64,000 bases of DNA from Phytopythium helicoides (Eukaryota > Oomycota > Peronosporomycetes > Pythiales > Pythiaceae). Positions 46,119 to 56,967 of the stretch are shown one piece after another. Below the pieces are notes generated by a model. That model searched no databases. It saw only the letters and a list, made by a program, of their open reading frames with translations, and had not been told where the DNA came from. Location: assembly GCA_024867545.1 (NCBI GenBank), contig JANFNE010000011.1:248001-312000 (forward strand), in the 5' to 3' direction. Numbering within the stretch: the stretch's first letter is position 1; each line of letters begins with the position of its first letter. A program made the translations under genes and the position numbers.

Positions 46119-49100
46119 ATGGACGGCGGGTCGGGCCATGGGAAGAAGCCCGCGGCCTTCTTCTCGCCCTCAGGCATGCTCAAGCGCGGCTGGAGCGGGC
46201 TCACGAGCCCCATCGTGGCCGTTAAGGACACGGTCTACGCCGCGGCGACGCCTCGCAGCTCCGTCCTGACGCCCACGGGCGCGAGCTCGGCGCACTCCGG
46301 GGCCTCGAGGCTCACGCTACCAGGCCCTTCAGAGTACACGAGTCTATTTGAAGTCAGCGCGCCATCCTCCACGCGGTCTGCGGACGGAGCGCCGGGATAC
46401 AGGCAGTATGGCATGGGTGCGATTAGCGAGACCGAGGCGTTGCGCGCACCGATGTCGGCGCGAGCGAGCAGCTCGAATGCTGACAGTCGCACAGGCTCAA
46501 GGCGCACGGCGAGCTCGTCTTCGTCGAGGACAGGATCGCGCGACAAGAGCTTTTTCCGAGACGATCAAGCTGGGGCAACAGGAGGTGGAAGCGTCTTCTT
46601 CCCAGGTAGAAATTCGGCAGATGCAATGGAGGAGGAGGAAGGCCGGGCGTACCTGGCAGTGAACCATCACAATCTGCACTCGGTGCTCACGAACCCCAAG
46701 GCGACGAACTGGGGCGGCGCGCTGCTGGATGCCTTCTATCCGACGCTCGAGGCTCCCGATATCCCCATGATTCCGTTCCCTGGACTGCAGGATGTGTCGG
46801 CGCGCGACTTTGAGCCGTATCTCAAAAAATTTGGCAAAACCGCAAAGTTGTACGAGGACAACCACGTGAAGCCCGTCAGTGAGCAGTTGTCGTCGAGCAA
46901 TGTACCTTCCGTCGCCGTTGCCGATGGTATGCAAGCTAGATTTATATTTGCTTGCTGCAGCCTAACGCTAATGTGCTTTGCCATGACTCGTAGAGGACGT
47001 TGCCAAGTGTTTGGAAGTTGTTCCAAACATGTTTTTCCGCCCTGACTACGATTTCACGGACCCTGCGATCTTCGAAGAAGTTATGACGATGAGTACAGGC
47101 TCACTCCAAGATGAGGTGCATGTGCAATTGGATTCTACCTGACGAATCGTGTGAACTCACTGACGCTTTTTTTTTTGTACTCAAAGCTTACGACGTATCT
47201 TGATCGAGTCGAGTTTACGTTGCTCCGGCAGGTTTCTTCTCGATCCGATCGCTTTTTCGAAGCATCGGCGAATCAAGAGGTTATGAAACAGTCGATCAAG
47301 GTTGCGTGTGACCAGGTGGCGACGCTCAGGTACGGTAATTTCGCTTCAAAAATGAGCTTTAGTCTTCCAGCAGCAGTAGCAAAATAAGTGAATGCTTTTT
47401 TTTTTTTTTTACTTACGATTTGCTGTTTTCCAGAAAAACAATGGATCGACTGCGCAACGGACTTGCTGACAAGACACTAGATATCGTCAGTCTACATCGA
47501 AGACAGAAGCGAATCGCTGAGCTACACGAGCTCGTGACGCTGATCGAGAGTGTGAAAAGCGCTGAATCCGCAGTGGAGGCACTCGTTCAAATTCAGGACT
47601 ACACGAACGCACTCGACCTCATTGATAGCTCCTTAGCAACACTTCACGACCACCTCCAGGGAATTCATGGCCTCAACTCTCTTGGCGAAAAGTTCCGCGG
47701 GTACAGAGGCTTCATCTCATCGCAGATATCGCAAAAGTTCATCAGTATGATTACGTCCTCCGAATGGATGTATCATGAAGAGGATACTCACTTTGACGCA
47801 TCGACTCAGTCTCGCGTTTCTTCCCGTCAACGAAGAAGTAGCTCTACTAGCAGTGTTGGCCAGGGCAATGAAGGTGTGCTGGTAGAAGATGTACAACAGC
47901 TCGTGGATGTGCTGTTCAGGCTGGACGCTCTAAACGACGCTGTTGCAACGTATCGCGATAGACTCAACGAAGAGATCAAAGTGGTTGTGAAGACTGTCGT
48001 CACCGAGACAATCGCTGTGTCTGACGCGGCAACGAAGACAAACGAAGGTGCCGATGGTGGCGGAGGAGAATCCAAGGTGTCTGTCCAATTGCGCGCACTG
48101 ACGTCGGACGAATTCCTTCAATGCGTCCAGATGATCTTTGAGCACTTGCTGATGATCCTCAAGCGCGCCGTTGTTGTCCAAGAAGTGCTTGTCAAGTCAA
48201 TGCAAGCGAAGATTCAAGAAGCTGCACCACATCACAGTAGCGCCGACAGCAGCAATGGCAGTACTGTCACAAGTCCGGTAGGAAGTGATGCGTCGTCCAC
48301 AAATTGGACCCCAACCTCGAACACATCCGACGAGAGTGAGGCGCTTGGTGATTGGAAGCAGAAGACTCGGTGTAACGGAGTCATCCGTGAGATTGATGAG
48401 GTGATTCGAAAGACGTGCGAGTTTTCGCAGCGAAGTGTGTCGAATCTGTTTGCTGTCCGCAAAGAAGTACAAGCTGTGTACACGATGCCGCAGCTTCGAC
48501 TGTTGTATGATACTACAATGGCTTTTGTCATCAGTATTGAGAAACTTACAGGAAAGACGGACTACACGCTGCGTGGTGCGTTGTTTTCGCAGCTCAAGCT
48601 CTTTCTTGAGAAGTATCACCAAGCGCAAGTCGCCAAGCTCGTCTCAACCCTCGACCACGAATTATGGAAAAACACTGAGGTCGCAGTCACTCGGCACAAA
48701 GCCCTTGAAGATTTGTCTAGTGGTCGAGGCGTGCCATTGACACTATCAAGTGACCGCGAAATCGCCGGAGAGACTGCAGCACCCTACAAAGCAGTCTCCA
48801 TTTGCGGCAAATCCTTCCGGGTCGTCTGGTCCGTACTGTTGATGCTTGAGATCGTCATGAACTATATGTCCTGCGCCGCCAATTTCCCTGTACTCGCCAC
48901 TGATGTGTTGCAGCGGTCTATTGAGATCTTTCGCGTAAGTCGGACTTGCGCTTTCATCAGTATACGAATGCTAACATTGACTCGATCGTGCAGCTATTTA
49001 ACTCGCGGACCACTCAACTCGTGCTCGGGGCTGGCGCAATGCAGGTCGCTCGATTGAAAAGCATTTCTGCTCGGCATCTCGGTACGCTTTGCCTGTATTA

Positions 49101-49757
49101 ATTTCCGGTCTGTTAGACTTATGAAAATCTAACTTTTATGGTTGCTACTAGCTCTCGCTTCCCAGTCACTTGACCTGTCAATGACTCTTATTCCACACAT
49201 CAAGGCAGCTTTAGCAGCCCACTTCACAGACCGGCAAAAGCTACTTCTTGACGAATTCGATCGAGTCTTGCGCGACTACGCTGAGCATAACGAGAAGATC
49301 TTCAGTAAGTTCACAAGTATCGTGGAAGACCAAATGATGCGTCGATTTCTTGAGAATGTCGCTGCTGAGGTCGACTACGATTCAAGCGCGTTGACAATCC
49401 CAAGTAAACCGATGCAAGGCATAGCCCAGAGCACGCTCAAGCTACACGCTGTGCTGCAACCGGTGCTCTCAGCTGTGCAGATGCGAGATGTCATGACTCG
49501 CGTCTTTGACATGTTCTCTCAGAAACTCCCTGAATGCTTCAAGGGTGTACGTCCCAAAACGCCAGCTGGCAAGAGCAGGTTGGTCGTGTCCATGTGATTT
49601 TCTTGAATGCGTGTAGACCTGATCTCACATCGATATGCTCAATAGGGTTGTGGACGACATGGCGGCGTTCGTCCAGAGCTTTGGGGACGTCAAGGAGGTC
49701 GAATTCAATGGAGATGCATTGCTTCGCCACTTTCGCGCCATCTACACTCCAACTTGA
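46119..49757 (+). CDS. VPS54: Vacuolar protein sorting-associated protein 54 (GARP subunit)
   Basis: Vps54 is the GARP-specific subunit that tethers endosome-derived vesicles at the trans-Golgi. The Ser-rich head (to about residue 170) is extended; then DFEPYLKKFGKTAKLYEDNH, the DYDFTDPAIF segment, and the Vps54/Vps51-type coil TYLDRVEFTLLRQVSSRSDRFF, KTLDIVSLHRRQKRI and NALDLIDSSLATLHDHL. The C-terminal domain (FTSIVEDQMMRRFLEN and MQGIAQSTLKLHAVL) fits the Vps54 endosome-binding region. About eight exons; introns near 46928-46993, 47117-47187, 47329-47453, 48935-48992, 49082-49151 and 49580-49646. Ends AIYTPT. The Ser-rich N-terminus is longer than in animals. Three poly-T tracts sit in its introns. 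Confidence 0.9.
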
Positions 49758-49901
49758 GTGCGCGAATGCGTGCGCTGCACACGAAATAGACACAGTGCCT
49801 GGGGGAATTTCTACAGTAGCAAGCTAGTGATAGTTGAACAAGCAATTGGACGCACAAAGTGCAATTCTTCACGTTGTGGTTCACACTCTACGATGAATGT
49901 C

Positions 49902-51761
49902 TTACGGCGTGGCCGAGTCCGCAAGGGCCTTAATGGTGTCAAACGACGACGCAACCGCAGCCTTGAACTTAGCCGCATCCGTGAGCCCGCTGTCCTTGAA
50001 GTTGGTCAGGCTTACGTTGATCGTCTTGCTGTGCAGCAGGTAGCCAACACCGTAGCCGTGCGGCACAACAGCGCCGAAGGAGAAGTACTCGAGGAATGGC
50101 GTTGTCACGTTACTCGAAGAGATCTGGAAGTTCGTCGATGCCGCGCGCTCCGGGCTCGTGAGGAAGTCGCTAGAAATGCCGTTGTCATTCGCAATTGACG
50201 AGAGCGCAAAAAGGTGGCGGTCAACACCCAGACCCTTCTGAGCCATCTTAGCCATTTCGACGTGGCGGTTCACAGCCTTGACAAGCAATTCACGCTGGGT
50301 TGCGACCGACTGGCCCGACTTGACCGACTCAACGAACGCTGCAGACGCTGGAGTAGCCGACCGGATCGTCTCCGTGCGACCATGGTGGAAGTTACGGGTG
50401 GAGCACGACTCGTACACAGCGGGGACCTTGCCGTGGAGCTGCGAGAAGGCGAGCTGGAAGGCCATCTGCGCAACACCATCGGGGCTGAGCTTCCACTCCT
50501 TGCAGTTGTTCTTGGCAAAGTTCGTGTACTTGAGGAAGTCCATCTTGAGGTTTCCTGAGAAAGCAGCGTAGTGCTCCTCAGCCTTCTTGATATCCTCCAC
50601 GAGATTGTTCGACAGCTTCCAGCTGAGCTTGACTGGTTTGGTAGCATTCGTGTACTCGGGGAGCTCCTTGAGCGGCGCAAAACCCGACGGCGTACCACGA
50701 GTGTCGTGCCAGACCTCATGCAGCCAGCGGTTCCATGCCGTGCCGTCCGAGAACGAGTGCTCAAAGTTGACCGTCAGGTGTCCATCGCCGTGCACCGCAA
50801 GCTGCACCTTGTCGAACCAGCGGTTCTTGCCGTTGCCATGGAGCGAGATCTCCATGCGCTCCTTTGTCTCGGTGGGAGAACGCTCGTCAAGCACGAGGAC
50901 AAACAGCGCCGAATCAATCACGCCAAGGGACTCGGCATTGACTGGGTGGTGAGCGATCAGGTCCTCGCGGATGCGAGCCCACGTGTCGCGATTCTCCGCC
51001 GTCAGCGTCGAAATGTCGAGGTCGTCGTGGTCGCCCTTGGCCGACGAGTTGAGGATCTCGTTGAGTTGTCCCTCTAGCGCCGCCTGCGAGAGCAGCTGCT
51101 TGCCGTCGGGGCTGAGCACATTGAGCTGGTAGAACTGGTTGCCGCGCATGACGACGATGTGCGACGAACGCGGGTGCGACTCGAGCACGTCCTGCTCGGG
51201 CTTGGGGATCTTGGCCGTCCCAAACTGGCGCGCGAAGCCGAACATGCACTGGTTCTTGTCCTGCTCGAGCTCGCTGTCCTTGACCTTCTGCCACCACTTG
51301 AGCATGGAGCGCACGAAAGCTGCGCTCCGCGGCACCTGGCCCTTGAGGTTTCCCTCCGTCTCGTCCAGCAGTCCGTAGCTGGGGTTGACGTTGATGGGCG
51401 ACTCGTAGCGGCCGCCCAGGTACATCTTGTCCCAGTCGGCCTCAATGTAGCTGAACGGGTAGGCCCTGCCCGTGGCCTGCACGAGCTCGCGCTTGAGCAG
51501 CAGCTCCTGCAGCTTGCGGCCCTCTGCGTCCTGGAAGCCGCGCGCCAGCTCGGCGTGCGCGGCCCACTCCTTCTCGCCCAGCAGCGGGCGCATCGACTCG
51601 AGGTAGCGCTCCACCGTGTCCTCGAGCTGCGGCACGGGCAGCCGCGGCAGGTTGAACTCGTTGGTCGCCAGCATACGCTGGAACCAGCCGGGCTGCGCCT
51701 GGGACGACGCCGCGCGCGCGCCGGAGCGCGCCAGCAGCGAGCGAGGGACCTGCACGCGCAT
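49902..51761 (-). CDS. CPT2: Mitochondrial carnitine O-acyltransferase (CPT2-like)
   Basis: Carnitine palmitoyltransferase 2 returns long-chain acyl groups from carnitine to CoA inside mitochondria for beta-oxidation. Intronless, 619 residues from ATG 51761, which starts a basic, Ser-rich presequence (MRVQVPRSLLARSGARA). The catalytic His is in VNFEHSFSDG (His about 335). The STS-like motif is YESCSTRNFHHGRTETIR (about 450-467), as in CPT2. No transmembrane pair, so it is not CPT1. Carnitine octanoyl- or acetyltransferase remain possible; the CPT2-like segments and mitochondrial leader favour CPT2. The ORF continues to 52034 upstream but without conserved sequence. Confidence 0.88.
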   Translation of the reverse strand: MRVQVPRSLLARSGARAASSQAQPGWFQRMLATNEFNLPRLPVPQLEDTVERYLESMRPLLGEKEWAAHAELARGFQDAEGRKLQELLLKRELVQATGRAYPFSYIEADWDKMYLGGRYESPINVNPSYGLLDETEGNLKGQVPRSAAFVRSMLKWWQKVKDSELEQDKNQCMFGFARQFGTAKIPKPEQDVLESHPRSSHIVVMRGNQFYQLNVLSPDGKQLLSQAALEGQLNEILNSSAKGDHDDLDISTLTAENRDTWARIREDLIAHHPVNAESLGVIDSALFVLVLDERSPTETKERMEISLHGNGKNRWFDKVQLAVHGDGHLTVNFEHSFSDGTAWNRWLHEVWHDTRGTPSGFAPLKELPEYTNATKPVKLSWKLSNNLVEDIKKAEEHYAAFSGNLKMDFLKYTNFAKNNCKEWKLSPDGVAQMAFQLAFSQLHGKVPAVYESCSTRNFHHGRTETIRSATPASAAFVESVKSGQSVATQRELLVKAVNRHVEMAKMAQKGLGVDRHLFALSSIANDNGISSDFLTSPERAASTNFQISSSNVTTPFLEYFSFGAVVPHGYGVGYLLHSKTINVSLTNFKDSGLTDAAKFKAAVASSFDTIKALADSATP

Positions 51762-52046
51762 GTGGACGGCTGGAGGAGCGAGCGAGGGCGGCGGCGGGAG
51801 CGGTCGCCGCAAGATTCGCGAGTGACGCCCATGTGGCGACGGAAGGTGTTGACGTGTAAGCGAGGTTTTTTTGAGAAAAACCTCTACTTCAACTTGGTTT
51901 GCGTGTCCGAGGATCGCAAGGGCGTTGATGAGACGCGGGTATAGTGGAGCCAAGTGAGTGGCTTGCGCTTCGCCTTGGTGGCATTGCGGAATTGGCGAAG
52001 CGTGTGATGCCGTGCCTGCCTGTGAGGGACGCAATCTGGAATGGCG

Positions 52047-53698
52047 TCAGGGACAGTAGAAGGAACCTTCGTGTGGCGAGCTGAGCTTGGCGTGGACGCC
52101 GATCAACACAGGGACGCGGGCGTCGGGTGGAGCAGCACGGGTGAGGGCCACGGCACGGTGGTTACCGTCGAGAATGGTGAAGGGTCCGCTGGTGGAGGCT
52201 CCGACGACGATGATCGGCTGGCCAAGCACTGCGGCTGCAAATTTCTCGATGCGGCGGATTCGAGCTGCGTGAGATGCTGGTGAGAGGAGAAGATCCGCTG
52301 AGGTGTTGGTTGCATCCAGCAGGCTGGCGACGATGGCGACACTTGAGCATTCTGGAAACTCGGCATGCCATGAGTTTTCGTTGATCACACGGAACGGACG
52401 CAAGAGATGCAGCTCCAAGGCACCTCGGAACCACTTTGTGTCGGCTGGAATGTGGACCAGCAGTGCTATGTGAAGGGCTCCCATGAAAGCGGCGCGGTGG
52501 ATGACGTCCATTGGTGTTTGAAGCGAGGAATCAAGTACTCGTACCGCCAACTCTTCCTGCCAAGCACCCAAGCAGCGAGAGGGAAGAAAGTCAGCAAAGC
52601 GATCGCCACCCACAAAGCACAAATGACACAACTCACATGCAGGGTTGGCACGTCGGCTTCAAAGTGGTGCCACTCGGTCTGGATGAGAGCGTTCAGCATC
52701 ATTGTGGCTCCCACAGCAACGAAAATACGATTCCACAGAGTGATGAAAACTCCACGAGTTAGCTCTTGTGTGGAGGGTGTCGATAGATCGCTCATGATTC
52801 CCATAAGGTGGCTGGCACTCATCGCGAACAGCCTCTCAAACTCATCTGATGCCGCCTGCTTGCTTTGTGGAATTCGAACACGGTCGGGTTGGATGCCTAC
52901 GCTTTCCAGCAAGCTGCTGAGAACTAACATGTTTCGACTTGCCATTTTCTGTTGACGGAGATCGTAGAGATACGTCGGGCAAGTGTCGGTGACGATGACA
53001 ACAACTCTTATCTGCTTGTGGTTGTCTGTCTCACTATCCACGAGCAGAATTCGCTCCACAGCTAAGTGATAGCCCGCATCCGGGTACGTCGTTGCTTCTG
53101 TCAAAGCTGAAAGTAGTTGAAAGAGCTTCTTTACCGATTCAAGGTCCACTGGCGACTCAATTGTGATGGCATGAGTCTCGGCGTCTCGGCAGTCGGAAAG
53201 CGCATCTGCACGATGGTTGCGATTTCGTGCATCTTCCCTGCCACGGTCAAAAGTCTCAAACACAAACAAGTCGACTCGCTCGCACGGCTGATCCAATGCC
53301 ACTGTGGTGATGACTGCAGTCACAAACAAGCCTCAGCGGTAATCAAGGGTGGAGATGCGTATCAAACTAAAAAAAACGTACGAATTCGGTGCACTCCCTC
53401 CGTGCCGATCTTGATCGTTGAGTGCCCTGCAGTCGCCGAAACACGATCAGCTCTGCAGCAAGTCCAACCGTCAAGATCTGCTGAGTATTTCGAACGAACA
53501 ATTAATAGGTCGGCCATTATGAAGCGCAACGACAAACAGCCGGTCCGCCTCCGGTTGCGAGTTCGTGATTCTCACGACAAGCGGCACCGCAACCGTCGTC
53601 CCATTTCGGATTCCCAGAGCGACTGGCTCCGGCAGCCTGCAGCTCAGCGCGCCGGCAACACCAACAACCACAGCGATCACCACCGCAGCGAGTCTCAT
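52047..53698 (-). CDS. Secreted or lumenal protein with vWA-like and ParB/sulfiredoxin-like regions
   Basis: I join four exons: a signal peptide (MRLAAVVIAVVVGVAGALS, ATG 53698) with a beta-rich stretch ending HNGRPIN; a short exon (STIKIGTEGVHRI); a long exon (about 53322 to 52636); and the last (about 52557-52047). Introns are about 72, 65 and 80 nt; only the last (GTGAGT to GGCAG) is clear. The long exon has a vWA-like run (DAGYHLAVERIL, then IRVVVIVTDTCPTYLYD), but I see no DxSxS metal site. The last exon ends FTILDGNHRAVALTRA and VPVLIGVH, the DGNHR loop of ParB/sulfiredoxin folds. If the last intron is kept, the frame stays open with a hydrophobic tail ending near 52466. No function is assigned. 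Confidence 0.55.
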
Positions 53699-54216
53699 AT
53701 GATCCAATCGACCAGTTGAAGATTCCTTCCAGATCGCGATCTTTTTTTTTTCTTTTCAAAATGACTGGTTCTGGAGGTCGTGGTGATGTTGCACTCTCTG
53801 ACGTCTCCAACCAAACACAGGATCCCGTGTCGATTCCACCTCGTTGACGCCTCGAGATGAGCCCCTGTGTCGTCACCCACCGCGTGCATTGAAACGCATG
53901 CACGCGCCTCGCGTCCATGCAGTGGCCAACGCTTTGGATCGAAGCGGTGACGCGTCGCCGCTTGGGCCGACGGTCGCAAGTAGTTCAGATCGTGACGACC
54001 ACAGCCCGCATCGTGACGCCAGCGCGCTGGCCGTTAAAACTGCGCCTTCGCAGCCCGAATCAACCAGTGCGTCTTACCAAATAAAACCTCTATATACATA
54101 CATTAAACCCGACCATAACCCGACCACCATTCCCTATTTTTCCGCCCCTGCTGTCGCCAGCTGGGAGCCGCAAATCTCATCTATTTTGGTCGCCATCGCC
54201 GCGTCGAGCGAAGAAC
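53699..54216. promoter_or_regulatory. Divergent promoter with an Inr-like element upstream of the PPCS fusion
   Basis: 518 bp between divergent starts. Near 54090-54145: a CTATATACATA AT-rich box, a repeated CCCGACCA (54109 and 54119), and CATTCCCTATTTTTCC from 54128, close to the oomycete Inr/FPR core promoter, 85 bp before the PPCS ATG. A poly-T tract is at about 53742. Motif match is by eye. Confidence 0.45.
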
Positions 54217-56967
54217 ATGCAGCACTTGCGCCGCCACTTTGAATCCGGCGACGAGCCAGCCACTGCTCCTGCTGCCTCCAGCAGCTCCAGTAGCAGCAGC
54301 TCGAGCGCCAGCATGGCGCTGTGGGGCACGCTCAAGCACCGCATGGGCGGCGGCGGCAGCGCGGCCGTCGACTCGGACGAGTTCATCGACGAGTTCTTTG
54401 GAAAGACGCCCGAGGACCCGCGCTGGGCGCTGGCCGCCGTGCAGCAGCGCGCCGAGGCGTTCGTGGCCACGCAGCTGGCCGACCCGGGGTGCAGGGGCGT
54501 CGCGCTCGTGACGTCGGGCGCCACTATCGTGCCGCTGGACCATGAGGCCGGCACGTTCATCGACATGGCCACCAAGTTCGAGGAGCAGCAGGGCCCCGCC
54601 AGCGCAGAGTACCTGCTGCAGCTCGGCTACGCCGTCATCTTCCTCCACAGAGAGGACTCGCTGCAGCCTTTCACGCGCCACTTCCAAAAGTATATCCAGA
54701 ACGGAGCCTTCATGGGCATGTTCGCACTGCGCGACGCAGGGCTCGTGCTCGACGGCGTCGACTTCTCGCAGCAGCTGCACTTCCAGAACACCGTCGCCAT
54801 GTACAACGAGTGCAAGGACCGACTGCTATCCGTCAGCTTCGCCTCCGTGCAGCAGTACCTCATGCTCGTGCGCCTCACGGCACAGGCCGTCAGCGCCGCC
54901 AAGAACAGAGGCATGGTGCTGCTTGCTGCCACGCTCATGGATTTTTACGTTCCTCTGCCGCCGCGCGAAGACGACAGCGAAAGCGTGGGGAAGGACGGAA
55001 AGAGTGATGGGCACCATCACCGACGGCACCACCACCACAAGAAGACCAAGGCCAAGAAGAAGCGCGATGACTACTCGCTCAACTTTGTGCGCGTGCCCAA
55101 CATGATCCGCAAGATCCGCAAGGACTGGTGCCCGAAAGCGTTCCTTGTCACGTGCAAGCATCAACTCACCGATGGCGAGACGATTGAGCGGGCCCGCGAC
55201 GACCTCGAGAAGTGGGGTGTTGATGTTGTTGCAGGCTCATACCACCCGCGCGAGCTCCTGCTTCTCTCGGAGCAAGAAGACAAGATTGTGACTTGTCCCG
55301 AGGAGGAGGATCTGAACGACTCTTTTGCGTCGGCTATTGCCGAGATGCACCGCAACTTCCGCAAGACGCGCGAGATTCTGGCCCGCGGAAAGCAATTGCT
55401 GCTGCTCTCGGCCAAGTTTGCGATGCAGAAGGAGACCGATTTGATCAACGAAGACGCTGACGGCAACAAGAATGTCAAGTTCGGCCTCGGCGTCAAGATC
55501 TGTGCTGATCGTCGTGAAGGGCAGCAGGCGCCTGTGTATGAGCTGAAGGCGATCTTCAAGAACAAGACACACTGTGCGCGGGCTCACGTGTGGGAAGGCA
55601 CGGTGCAGCAGGCTTCTGGCACCGATACCGAGGCGGCCACAACAGGATCAGATGTGGTTGTTGCATTCAGTCCCGCCGGAAACCCCGAGACGATCCGCGA
55701 TGTTTGGGGCGACTTTTGGTCCGGTTGGGCCGAGCAGGAGCTTGACGAGCTCAAGTCCGAGCTGAAGGGGATCTCGTTCTCATCGGCTTTGAACGTAGCT
55801 ATGTCTTCGATCTCTGGTAATTACACCCCGGCATCCCAGCTGATCCAGTTCATGTGGAGCAAGATTGGCCACGCTTGGTCGGACGGCGAGCAGACGCGCA
55901 TTCGTCAGAGTATCCAGAACATGATTGCGGTTGGTCTGGATCGCGGTCTGATTGAGCCGCCTGGAATCTCACTGCTCGAGAAGCTTATGCGTCGTGCACG
56001 CATCCAGCGCTTTGACTCGCTTGCACTCGACCATCCACTGGTGCCAGTGCATCCTCAGACTCATACGAGGCGGAGGGTGCGAGGTGATAGCGACTCAGAC
56101 TCGAGCTCGAGTGAGTCCAATCCGATCCGTCTCAGCAAGGCGCGGGTTGTTCGTGTTCACCGAGCAATCAACAGTTATTTGCAAGATATGATTGGCGATG
56201 GTCTGTTGGACACGATTTTGAAGTATGTGGAGCGCGGTGTTCCAGTTCACGTGACGGGTTACAGCATGGGTGGCATGCTTGGCCAGCTGCTGATGCTATA
56301 TATTGGCGATCACGCACGTATGAACGGCTGGGATGCGAGCAAGGTCAACTTTGTGGGCTTTGGATCCCCTCGTGTGGGTGACATTGGCTTTGCAGCGCGT
56401 CTGCGGCTGCTCTTCGAGCCCGAGCAGATGCTGATTGTCATGCACCCCTCGGATGCAGTCCATGCATTCCCACCAACAGCGGAAGGCTATGCTGACGCTT
56501 GCATCAAGATTTTCCTGAAAGAAAACGGTCTGGGTGTTGGACGTCGCATGCCTTCTCGGTTCTCGTTCCTTCCTGTCACCAAGTCGATTGATCGGGTCTT
56601 TGAACGTGCTCACAAGGACAAGATGGCAGCCGCATCGTCGCCATCGGCTTCGACTTCTGTCTGCGATTTCTGCAAAAGCACGTCACACACCAGTGAACAA
56701 CATCGCTGCCGGTATTGTATCGAGAGAGGATCCCATCGTGGTGCAGACTGTCCGAACCGCAACAAGCCGTGTGGATTGTGCGGTCACGCGAACCACTGCA
56801 CAGGCGAGCATCGGTGCCGAGTGTGCCAGCAGTACGGTCACCGCGGTCGCGAATGCCACGTGCAGCGCGATGTCGGTCTCGCGGAGCTTGTGACGCTGTT
56901 CCGGTACCACCACTTCCTCTACTACAACTCTAATCTCAAACAGTCGGTCGAGTTCACTGCAGTTTAG
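54217..56967 (+). CDS. PPCS: Fusion of phosphopantothenate-cysteine ligase, class-3 lipase-like domain and zinc knuckles
   Basis: One uninterrupted ORF, 916 residues. N-terminal part (about 50-370): PPCS, which joins cysteine to 4'-phosphopantothenate in CoA synthesis; seen are VALVTSGATIVPLD, ASAEYLLQLGYAVIFLHRE, AATLMDFYVPLP and the PKAFLVTCK core, with a His/Lys-rich insert (about 265-290). Middle (about 475-790): class-3 lipase-like, with VVVAF, HVTGYSMGGMLGQL (nucleophile Ser about 683), VGFGSPRVGD and the Asp in HPSDAVHAFPP. The usual GYxH His reads GYADAC, so the triad may be incomplete. C-terminus (816-880): four CCHC-like zinc knuckles; the last, CRVCQQYGHRGREC, is canonical. Intronless. 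Divergent from the preceding gene. The head is Ser-rich. I know of no described protein with this order. Confidence 0.85.
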   Translation: MQHLRRHFESGDEPATAPAASSSSSSSSSSASMALWGTLKHRMGGGGSAAVDSDEFIDEFFGKTPEDPRWALAAVQQRAEAFVATQLADPGCRGVALVTSGATIVPLDHEAGTFIDMATKFEEQQGPASAEYLLQLGYAVIFLHREDSLQPFTRHFQKYIQNGAFMGMFALRDAGLVLDGVDFSQQLHFQNTVAMYNECKDRLLSVSFASVQQYLMLVRLTAQAVSAAKNRGMVLLAATLMDFYVPLPPREDDSESVGKDGKSDGHHHRRHHHHKKTKAKKKRDDYSLNFVRVPNMIRKIRKDWCPKAFLVTCKHQLTDGETIERARDDLEKWGVDVVAGSYHPRELLLLSEQEDKIVTCPEEEDLNDSFASAIAEMHRNFRKTREILARGKQLLLLSAKFAMQKETDLINEDADGNKNVKFGLGVKICADRREGQQAPVYELKAIFKNKTHCARAHVWEGTVQQASGTDTEAATTGSDVVVAFSPAGNPETIRDVWGDFWSGWAEQELDELKSELKGISFSSALNVAMSSISGNYTPASQLIQFMWSKIGHAWSDGEQTRIRQSIQNMIAVGLDRGLIEPPGISLLEKLMRRARIQRFDSLALDHPLVPVHPQTHTRRRVRGDSDSDSSSSESNPIRLSKARVVRVHRAINSYLQDMIGDGLLDTILKYVERGVPVHVTGYSMGGMLGQLLMLYIGDHARMNGWDASKVNFVGFGSPRVGDIGFAARLRLLFEPEQMLIVMHPSDAVHAFPPTAEGYADACIKIFLKENGLGVGRRMPSRFSFLPVTKSIDRVFERAHKDKMAAASSPSASTSVCDFCKSTSHTSEQHRCRYCIERGSHRGADCPNRNKPCGLCGHANHCTGEHRCRVCQQYGHRGRECHVQRDVGLAELVTLFRYHHFLYYNSNLKQSVEFTAV

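Noticed and set aside
1..49757. A trafficking gene cluster (PIKfyve, COG2, BET1, VPS54)
   Set aside because: The genes are tens of kb apart, on both strands and mixed with unrelated genes; chance is enough.
51074..51832. 252-residue minus ORF and the 261-residue plus ORF across it
   Set aside because: Other-frame shadows of the carnitine acyltransferase; composition driven by third-position GC.
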